DNA of 64,000 nucleotides from NCBI RefSeq assembly GCF_038397755.1, contig NZ_CP151637.1, positions 4,278,001 through 4,342,000 of the forward strand. The letters run 5' to 3'. Position numbers and translations under genes: made by a program. Within the stretch, counting starts at the first letter, position 1. The number at the start of each line of letters is the position of its first letter. Shown here piece after piece: positions 57,769-64,000 of this stretch. The notes beneath the pieces are model-generated. The model searched no databases, had not been told where the DNA came from, and worked only from the letters and a program-made list of their open reading frames with translations. The stretch is from Microbacterium sp. LWH7-1.2. Its GTDB lineage: Bacteria > Actinomycetota > Actinomycetes > Actinomycetales > Microbacteriaceae.

Positions 57769-57775
57769 GGTTGGA

Positions 57776-58414
57776 ATGAGCGACTCGTCCAGGGAGTTCC
57801 ACAAGCCCGTGCGCCGACCGGCCGAGCTCTTCGACCGCGTCTTCTCCGCGGAGGACCCGGCCGAGGTCTCCCGCGTCGCGCACACGACCGCGCACGCCCT
57901 GCTCGCACGCGTGCGGGCCGACCCCGACGGCACCGTCGTGGACCGGCTCGTGACCTTCACCGATGAGCACGGTATCGACGACCTCGCCGAGCTGTGGTCG
58001 CGGTCTCCCGCGAAGACGCTTCCGGGCGCCCTGTGGCGGCTGTACCTGGTGCAGCTCATGATCCACGATGACCCGCGCACGGCCGCGCTCCTCTACGAGC
58101 GCGGGCGGTCCGAACTCGCCTCCGCCGACGACGTGGTGGCCGGTGCGCCGTCGCCCGCAGGGCCCGACGAACTCGTCACGCTGGTCGACACCATCCTGCG
58201 GGGGCTCTTCGAGGGCGACTTCGCCGTGGCTCTCGACCGTGCGGCTGCGTTCTGCCGCGTGCAGGCCTCCGGTGCGACGCATGTCGCCGACGACTACGAG
58301 GCGACCGAGCCCGACCGTGCGTCGGCGTTCACCACTCGCGCCCTCCGCCTGTCGGACTACGCCGCCGACCTCACGGCGTGTGCGGCGCTCTGGCGCCGCG
58401 ATGCCCTCACCTGA
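57776..58414 (+). CDS. Conserved actinobacterial protein of unknown function
   Basis: The 212-residue protein is soluble and mostly helical. It starts SDSSREFHKPVRRPAELFDRVFSAEDPAEVSRVAHTTAHALLARVR. A late part reads TLVDTILRGLFEGDFAVALDRAAAFCRVQASGATHVADDYE. As far as I recall, similar proteins in Microbacteriaceae carry a misleading RNA-polymerase-subunit name, but nothing here resembles a polymerase. No enzyme motif is evident. It is monocistronic. Confidence 0.7.
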   Translation: MSDSSREFHKPVRRPAELFDRVFSAEDPAEVSRVAHTTAHALLARVRADPDGTVVDRLVTFTDEHGIDDLAELWSRSPAKTLPGALWRLYLVQLMIHDDPRTAALLYERGRSELASADDVVAGAPSPAGPDELVTLVDTILRGLFEGDFAVALDRAAAFCRVQASGATHVADDYEATEPDRASAFTTRALRLSDYAADLTACAALWRRDALT

Positions 58415-58451
58415 GCGCGCCGGATCACTCGCTGGCCGGCACGGCGTCCGA

Positions 58452-58590
58452 TCCTGGCGAGTCGCCAGGACCGGCAGCCGTGGACGTGTTTCCTGGCGAC
58501 TCGCCACAGCGTGTTCCGCGGCGGCGGGCCGATGTTCTGGCGACTCGCCAGAATTCTGCGGCGAACGCGGCTGCTCATGGCGACTCGCCG
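58452..58590. repeat. Four-copy array of the palindrome TGGCGASTCGCCA
   Basis: Copies are at 58455-58467, 58494-58506, 58538-58550 and 58578-58590. Three are exact; the last ends in G instead of A. Centres are 39, 44 and 40 bp apart, about four helical turns. The centre base is G in copy 1 and C in copies 2-4. Copies 1 and 3 extend to perfect 19-bp palindromes using different outer bases (TCC/GGA and TTC/GAA). The sequence between copies is unrelated. This looks like a protein-binding array or a small palindromic repeat family rather than a hairpin gene. Confidence 0.9.
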
Positions 58591-58735
58591 GATTTCACCC
58601 GGGCATGAAAGTGCCGGGCCGCAGAACGCCTCTCGGCGCGGCGCCGCTCGAAGCGGCAAATTTTGGAGCCCGGGGTTACTGCGGCCCGGCCGATCCAGTG
58701 TAACCGAGTCGGGAAGCGTGGCATTCCCGAACGCC

Positions 58736-58741
58736 TAGGCT
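58736..58741 (+). promoter_or_regulatory. -10 element for the leaderless aminotransferase gene
   Basis: TAGGCT ends 6 nt before ATG 58748. Confidence 0.6.
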
Positions 58742-58747
58742 CGGGGC

Positions 58748-59635
58748 ATGGCCTTGCGTTTCGCGCTCGTGATCGAGCCCGCGGCATCCGATGACCCCCG
58801 TCCGATCTTCTCCGACTCGTTCCGCGTGATCGACCCGTCCGCCCCGGCGCTGAGCGTCGGCGAGCTGAGCACGCAGCGAGGTGACGGCATCTTCGAGTCG
58901 ATCGGCGTCGTCGACGGTCATGCGCAGGAGGCCGAAGCCCACCTCGAGCGACTCGCGCACTCGGCGCGGATCTGCGACCTCCCGGCCCCGAACCTCGAGC
59001 AGTGGCGTCAGGCCGTCGAGATCGCCGCCCGGCACTCGCCGAGCGAAGGGGAGGGAGTGATCAAGCTCATTCTGAGCCGAGGGGTCGAGCACGGCCCTGC
59101 GCCCACCGCATGGGTGACGGCGACGGCCGCCCCCGACAACTCGACCGCACGCGAGCGGGGCATCCGGGTCGTCACGCTGGACCGCGGCTACGGCATCGAC
59201 ACCCCGGCGCGCGCACCGTGGCTGCTTCTGGGGGCCAAGACCCTGTCGTACGCCGTCAACATGGCCGCGATCCGTGAGGCGAAGGGTCGCGGCGCCGACG
59301 ACGCGATCTTCGTCACCTCCGACGGCTTCGTGCTCGAGGCCCCGACGGCATCGCTCATCCTCCGTATCGGCGGGCGGTTCGTCACGCCGGCGCCCAACGG
59401 CGGCATCCTCCACGGCACGACGCAGCTGAGCCTGTTCGCCCACCTCGAAGAGCACGGGCACGAGACCCGCTACGAGGTCCTCCCGACGAGCGCGCTGGGG
59501 CAAGCGGATGCCGCGTGGCTGGTGTCCAGCGTGCGGCTCGCCGCTCCGATCACGGCGATCGACGGCGCCGAGGTTCCTGTGGATGCCGAGCTCACAGCAT
59601 CCTTCAACCGTTATCTCCTGAGCCCCCGCGACTGA
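58748..59635 (+). CDS. pabC: Class IV aminotransferase (aminodeoxychorismate lyase-like)
   Basis: The 295-residue PLP fold-type IV protein has TQRGDGIFESI near 42-52, EAHLERLAHSA, IKLILSRG, the catalytic Lys164 in LLGAKTLSYAVNMAAIREA, and VLEAPTASLILRIGG for the phosphate-binding side. This order is typical for PabC, which makes 4-aminobenzoate for folate. A branched-chain or D-amino-acid aminotransferase is the alternative. It stands alone behind the palindrome array; a terminator follows. Confidence 0.8.
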   Translation: MALRFALVIEPAASDDPRPIFSDSFRVIDPSAPALSVGELSTQRGDGIFESIGVVDGHAQEAEAHLERLAHSARICDLPAPNLEQWRQAVEIAARHSPSEGEGVIKLILSRGVEHGPAPTAWVTATAAPDNSTARERGIRVVTLDRGYGIDTPARAPWLLLGAKTLSYAVNMAAIREAKGRGADDAIFVTSDGFVLEAPTASLILRIGGRFVTPAPNGGILHGTTQLSLFAHLEEHGHETRYEVLPTSALGQADAAWLVSSVRLAAPITAIDGAEVPVDAELTASFNRYLLSPRD

Positions 59636-59649
59636 GGCGACCGGAACGA

Positions 59650-59681
59650 CGAAGCCCCTCGACGCGGGGCGAGGGGCTTCG
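59650..59681. terminator. Bidirectional terminator between pabC and pstB
   Basis: A 12-bp stem (59650-59661 with 59670-59681) with an 8-nt loop sits between convergent genes. Confidence 0.8.
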
Positions 59682-59700
59682 GGTCACCGCGCGTGCGGGA

Positions 59701-60480
<780 letters not shown>

Positions 60481-60511
60481 GATTCCTGTCAGTTCTTTCG
60501 GGTGAGGACGC

Positions 60512-61621
60512 TCAGCGGCCGAGCTTCGGCGAGAAGACCTTCGCGACGATGCGCGCGATCAGGTTGAGGAGCATCACGATGACGATGAGGACGAGGGCCG
60601 CCGCCCACGCCCGGTTGTGGTACGCCTCGACCGGGATGCCCGCGTTCATGTACTGCGTGTAGACGAACACGGGGAGCGTCATCATGCGGCCCTCGAAGAG
60701 GTTGTAGTTCATGGAGGTCGCGACGCCGGCGGTGAGCAGCAGTGGCGCGGTCTCGCCGATCACGCGCGAGATCGAGAGCATGACCCCGGTGGTGATGCCG
60801 GCTACCGATGTGGGCAGCACGACCTTCGCGATCGTGCGCCATTTCGGCACGCCGAGCGCATACGACGCCTCGCGCAGCTCGTTCGGCACGAGCCGCAGCA
60901 TCTCTTCGGTGGAGCGCACGACGACCGGGATCATCAGCACCGACAGCGCGATCGAGCCCATGATGCCCATGCGGATGCCCGGACCGAAGAACAGCGCGAA
61001 GACGGCGTAAGCGAACAGACCCGCGACGATCGACGGGATGCCGGTCATGACGTCCACGAGGAAGGTGATGCCCCGCGCGAGCCGGTTGCCGGCGCCGTAT
61101 TCGATCAGGTAGATCGCGGTGAAGATGCCGATCGGGATCGAGATGATCGCGGCGGCAAGCGTGATGAGGAGGGTGCCGACGATCGCGTGGAGCGCACCGC
61201 CTCCCTCGCCGACGACGTTGCGCATCGAGGAGGTGAAGAACTCGGCGGACAAGCCCGCGACGCCGTTGACGACGACGGTGAAAGCGACGGAGACGAGCGG
61301 GACCATCGCGATCAGGAACGCGATCGTCACCAGACCGGTCACGAGGCGGTCGACGCCCTTGCGGCGGCCCTCGACGATGGAGGACGCGGTCGTGATGAGC
61401 ACGAGATATGCCAGCCCGGCCACGACGGCCCAGCCGGCGAGACTGAAGGCTTCGCCCGAGCCCATCGCGAGCACGCCGAACAGCAGAGCGCTCACGGCAA
61501 GGCTGCCGACGAGGATGGCCCAGGGCGCCCACGCGGGCAGGTGTCCGCTGGTGAGCCGGCGCGTCTCGCGCACCGGTGCCTCCGTCTGTGGAGGCTGAGG
61601 AGGAGCGGTCGTCACGGTCAT
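60512..61621 (-). CDS. pstA: Phosphate ABC transporter permease PstA
   Basis: PstA is one of two permease subunits. The 369-residue protein has two extra N-terminal helices before the usual six (about 27-95), which makes it longer than E. coli PstA. The ABC coupling loop is in [29 protein letters not shown]. It starts 1 bp after the pstC stop. Confidence 0.95.
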   Translation of the reverse strand: MTVTTAPPQPPQTEAPVRETRRLTSGHLPAWAPWAILVGSLAVSALLFGVLAMGSGEAFSLAGWAVVAGLAYLVLITTASSIVEGRRKGVDRLVTGLVTIAFLIAMVPLVSVAFTVVVNGVAGLSAEFFTSSMRNVVGEGGGALHAIVGTLLITLAAAIISIPIGIFTAIYLIEYGAGNRLARGITFLVDVMTGIPSIVAGLFAYAVFALFFGPGIRMGIMGSIALSVLMIPVVVRSTEEMLRLVPNELREASYALGVPKWRTIAKVVLPTSVAGITTGVMLSISRVIGETAPLLLTAGVATSMNYNLFEGRMMTLPVFVYTQYMNAGIPVEAYHNRAWAAALVLIVIVMLLNLIARIVAKVFSPKLGR

Positions 61622-61622
61622 G

Positions 61623-62567
61623 TCAGTTCGCTCCCGAGAATTCCTTGCGGCGGCTGACGATCCATCGGGCGATGGCGTTGACCGCGAAGGTGACGATGAA
61701 GAGGATGAGGCCGGTCGCGATCAGCACGTTGATGTTGGTGCCGTACGCCTCGGGGAACGTCAGCGCGATGTTCGCGGGGATCGTGCTCGGGTTCTCCGAC
61801 GTGAAGAGCTGGAAGGTGACGACGCCCGTGGCGGACAGCACCATGGCAACCGCCATCGTCTCGCCGAGCGCACGGCCGAGCCCCAGCATGGATGCGGACA
61901 CGATGCCGCTGCGACCGAAGGGGAAGACCGCCATGCGGATCATCTCCCACCGGGTGGCTCCGAGTGCGAGAGCGGCCTCCTCGTGGAGGACCGGGGTCTG
62001 CAGGAAGATCTCGCGGCAGATCGCGGTGATGATGGGGACGATCATCACCGCCAGCACGATCGCGGCGGTGAAGATGGTGCGGCCGGTGCTCGAGACCGTG
62101 CCGCCGAAGAGGGGGAACCAGCCCATGTTGGCGTTGAGCCACGCGTAGACGGGTTGGACGGCGGGCGCCAGCACGATGATGCCCCACAGGCCGAAGACGA
62201 CGGACGGCACCGCAGCCAGCAGGTCGACGATGTAGCCGAGACTCTGCGCGAGGCGGCGCGGCGCGTAGTGCGAGATGAAGAGGGCGACCGACACCGCGAG
62301 CGGCACCGCCATGAGGAGCGCAAGGAACGACGCCCAGACGGTGCCGAAAGCCAGCGGCCAGACGTACTCCCAGAAGTTCCCGCTGAGAAGGCTGGCGTCT
62401 TCGCTGGTGGCGGTGAGGCCCGGGATCGACTGGACGATGAGGAAGATCGCGACGGCGGCGAGCGTGACGAGGATCATCACGCCGGCGCCGAGCGCGGTTC
62501 CCGAGAACCAGCGGTCGCCTGGCCGCTGCTTGACCTTGCCCCACTCAGGGGCGGTCGTCGTGGTCAT
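61623..62567 (-). CDS. pstC: Phosphate ABC transporter permease PstC
   Basis: The 314-residue permease has six helices and the coupling loop EEAALALGATRWEMIRMAVFPFGRSGI. ATG 62567 starts MTTTTAPEWGKVKQRPG, with a ribosome site AAGGAC before it; longer frames run back through the intergenic hairpin into pstS and are not used. It follows pstS after 74 bp that contain a strong hairpin. Confidence 0.95.
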   Translation of the reverse strand: MTTTTAPEWGKVKQRPGDRWFSGTALGAGVMILVTLAAVAIFLIVQSIPGLTATSEDASLLSGNFWEYVWPLAFGTVWASFLALLMAVPLAVSVALFISHYAPRRLAQSLGYIVDLLAAVPSVVFGLWGIIVLAPAVQPVYAWLNANMGWFPLFGGTVSSTGRTIFTAAIVLAVMIVPIITAICREIFLQTPVLHEEAALALGATRWEMIRMAVFPFGRSGIVSASMLGLGRALGETMAVAMVLSATGVVTFQLFTSENPSTIPANIALTFPEAYGTNINVLIATGLILFIVTFAVNAIARWIVSRRKEFSGAN

Positions 62568-62596
62568 GGTGTCCTTCTGGATTCGGGTCTCGGGGG

Positions 62597-62635
62597 GATT
62601 CCCGGCCCGGTCGTGCGACGACCGGGCCGGGAATC
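62597..62635 (-). terminator. Intercistronic hairpin between pstS and pstC
   Basis: A perfect 17-bp stem (62597-62613 with 62619-62635) and 5-nt loop without a T run. It probably stops part of the transcripts or protects the pstS end, giving more PstS than permease. Confidence 0.75.
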
Positions 62636-62641
62636 GGGGTC

Positions 62642-63751
62642 CTACTCGGCGACGATCAGGTCGATCGCGGCGTTGACCTGCTCGCGGAGCGTGTCGGAGA
62701 TCGGCGCGTTGCCGGCCGCGGCGGCGGCCGCGTCCTGGCCCTCGGCGCTGGCCACGTACTGGAGGTAGCCCTTGACGATCGGCGCGACGGCCGCGTCGGC
62801 GTACTCCTGGCACGCGATCATGTAGCTGACGAGGACGATCGGGTACACGCCAGCGGCGTCCGAGGTGCGGTCGAGCTCGATCGCGAGGTCGCCCTCGCCA
62901 CGGCCCTGCTCGAACGGCGACTCGTCGACGATCGCGGCGGCGGCCTCGGGCGAGTACTCGACGAACTCGTCGCCGACCTGGATGGCGGCGGTCGACAGGC
63001 CCTCTTCGGCGGCGCGCGACGCGTCGGCGTAGCCGATGGTGCCGTTGCCGCCCGCGACGGCCGAGACGACACCCGAGGTGCCCTGGGCGGCCTCGCCGCT
63101 GGAGAGCGGCCACACGCCGTCGGGCTCGTTGGTCCAGACGTCGCCGGCGGCCTGGAAGAGGTAGTCGGTGAAGTTCTCGGTGGTGCCCGAGTCGTCGGCA
63201 CGGTGCACGGGCGTCACGGCCAGGTCGGGGAGCGTCGCGTCAGGGTTGAGCGCGGCGATCGCCGGGTCGTTCCAGTTCGTGATGGTGCCGGCGAACAGGC
63301 CCGCGGCGGTCGCGGCGTCGAGGTTCAGCGCGTCCACGCCCTCGACGTTGAAGATGATCGCGATCGGCGAGATGTAGGTGGGGAGCTCGATGATGCCCGA
63401 GCCGTCGACGCACGCGTCGAACGGGCCGGCCTCGATCTCCTCCACCTTGAAAGCACGGTCGGAGCCCGCGAACGGGAAGGCGCCCGCCTGGAACGACTCG
63501 CGGCCCGCGCCCGAGCCGGACGGGTCGTAGTTGATGGTGACGTCGGGGTTCGCCGTCTGGAAGCCGGAGGTCCAGGCCTGAACCGCGACCTCCTGCGCCG
63601 ACGAGCCGCCGCCCGCGATCTCGCCGGACAGGGTCGACTCGGGCGCGTCGGTGGTGTCGCCGCCGGGGGTCTCGTTCGAGGCGCAGCCGGCGAGAGCGAG
63701 AGCCGCGACTGCGGCGACAGCGCCCACCTGGGCGATGCGAGAGATCTTCAC
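62642..63751 (-). CDS. pstS: Phosphate-binding lipoprotein PstS
   Basis: PstS captures phosphate outside the membrane and delivers it to PstCA. The 369-residue protein has a lipobox LAGC (Cys23), then GGGSSAQEVAVQAW, the anion site DPSGSGAGRESFQAG and VHRADDSGTTENFTDYL, as in other high-affinity PstS. GTG 63751 has AAGGA 8 nt upstream. The leader of about 70 nt holds two palindromes (63781-63795 and 63797-63810). Confidence 0.95.
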   Translation of the reverse strand: MKISRIAQVGAVAAVAALALAGCASNETPGGDTTDAPESTLSGEIAGGGSSAQEVAVQAWTSGFQTANPDVTINYDPSGSGAGRESFQAGAFPFAGSDRAFKVEEIEAGPFDACVDGSGIIELPTYISPIAIIFNVEGVDALNLDAATAAGLFAGTITNWNDPAIAALNPDATLPDLAVTPVHRADDSGTTENFTDYLFQAAGDVWTNEPDGVWPLSSGEAAQGTSGVVSAVAGGNGTIGYADASRAAEEGLSTAAIQVGDEFVEYSPEAAAAIVDESPFEQGRGEGDLAIELDRTSDAAGVYPIVLVSYMIACQEYADAAVAPIVKGYLQYVASAEGQDAAAAAAGNAPISDTLREQVNAAIDLIVAE

Positions 63752-63828
63752 TGTGTGAATCCTTCACGTGTCAGGGAAACAGGCCGAAACGGCCTTCGGG
63801 TTCGAACCCGGTGCGGGGTTCGTTCTGA

Positions 63829-63834
63829 AACGTA
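63829..63834 (-). promoter_or_regulatory. Possible -10 element of the pst operon
   Basis: TACGTT on the minus strand lies 32-37 bp downstream of the PHO box. Assignment is tentative. Confidence 0.35.
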
Positions 63835-63840
63835 GGCTCG

Positions 63841-63854
63841 GACTCTTAAGAGTC
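63841..63854. repeat. 14-bp palindrome in the pst promoter region
   Basis: GACTCTTAAGAGTC is perfectly self-complementary and lies between the PHO box and the possible -10. Confidence 0.6.
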
Positions 63855-63865
63855 TGGGCTGTGCG

Positions 63866-63883
63866 GGTGAACGGAAGGTGAAC
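63866..63883 (-). promoter_or_regulatory. PHO box (PhoP-type direct repeat)
   Basis: On the minus strand GTTCACC occurs twice (63877-63883 and 63866-63872) with an exact 11-bp period. That matches the direct-repeat units bound by PhoP in streptomycetes and related actinobacteria, so pstSCAB should be induced by phosphate shortage. Confidence 0.8.
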
Positions 63884-63977
63884 GGGATGCCGACATCCCC
63901 GCATGGGCATTGACACGTGGACCGGCGCGGCCCCGGAATTCCGCGTCGCGGACCGCCGGCCGTTCACGCGGGCCCGC

Positions 63978-63983
63978 TAAGGT
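63978..63983 (+). promoter_or_regulatory. -10 element for the leaderless gene at 63991
   Basis: TAAGGT ends 7 nt before ATG 63991. Confidence 0.5.
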
Positions 63984-63990
63984 GCCTGGC

Positions 63991-64000
63991 ATGAGCAAGA
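63991..64000 (+). CDS. Start of a gene cut off by the window end
   Basis: ATG AGC AAG (Met-Ser-Lys) follows a leaderless promoter and is divergent from pstS. Only three codons are visible, so no product can be named. Confidence 0.5.

Larger units (their letters stand above)
58415..58747. other. 333-bp intergenic gap
   Basis: No gene is supported. It holds the four-copy palindrome array (58452-58590), an inverted repeat GGTTAC (58674-58679) / GTAACC (58700-58705), and the promoter of the next gene at 58736. Confidence 0.7.

Noticed and set aside
58452..58590. CRISPR array
   Set aside because: The repeats are only 13 bp, symmetric, unequal in spacing (39, 44, 40), and no cas genes are near.
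58674..58705. GGTTAC / GTAACC inverted repeat as a riboswitch or operator
   Set aside because: The arms are only 6 bp with 20 nt between them; chance is a sufficient explanation without conservation data.
63962..63967. GTTCAC on the plus strand as a second PHO box for the gene at 63991
   Set aside because: Only one unit is present, without the 11-bp repeat.

Overview
The window is a high-GC actinobacterial chromosome segment, most likely Microbacterium or a close Microbacteriaceae relative. The evidence is the GC-rich codon use, the actinobacterial lysC-asd and topA-tmk-holB blocks, a Tad pilus cluster next to a 6C small RNA, many leaderless starts of the form TANNNT plus 6-7 nt plus RTG, and a striking excess of the word GGATGCTGC/GCAGCATCC. 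No prophage, insertion sequence or CRISPR array is visible. Almost all of it is chromosomal core.

Layout. 1-1451: end of an asparagine-type permease and an asparaginase. 1458-4536: thiamine salvage operon (thiM, thiE, a thiD-tenA fusion) behind a TPP riboswitch. 4669-7503: dnaX-recR. 7678-9102: EamA exporter and a membrane protein. 9355-12556: lysC (with an internal beta-subunit start), a DM13 lipid-anchored-like protein, and asd. 12693-17858: mqo, a DUF2207 membrane protein, tdk, and a DUF1295 membrane protein. 17903-20141: an LldR-type regulator and L-lactate dehydrogenase with paired operators in the promoter. 20211-26815: HAD phosphatase, tRNA-Pro, a sortase-anchored surface protein, metallophosphoesterase and a PASTA penicillin-binding protein. 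26925-29723: DUF4177, RidA, acs.

29850-39679: 6C RNA, Tad-type pilus genes (tadA, a TadB/TadC-like fusion, Flp-like pilin, TadE, TadG-like), topA, tmk, holB and a secreted alpha/beta hydrolase. This order resembles the Mycobacterium tuberculosis Rv3660c-Rv3644c region but lacks ssd. 39856-45458: tRNA-Thr, small membrane proteins, EamA and MMPL transporters, nicotinamidase, a truncated AlkD-like remnant, and a GNAT acetyltransferase. 45511-53540: respiratory nitrate reductase narGHJI with narK downstream. 53624-58414: tRNA-Lys, Ser/Thr kinase, sigK-rskA, AraC-type regulator, VOC protein and a conserved protein of unknown role. 58415-58747: a gap carrying four copies of a 13-bp palindrome spaced about 40 bp. 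58748-59635: class IV aminotransferase. 59701-63751: pstSCAB phosphate uptake operon behind a PHO-box-like direct repeat.

Taken together the cell makes lysine-family amino acids, salvages thiamine, oxidises lactate and malate into the quinone pool, activates acetate, and can respire nitrate. The least explained signals are the palindrome array at 58452-58590, the 9-mer excess, and the variant architecture of the Tad locus.
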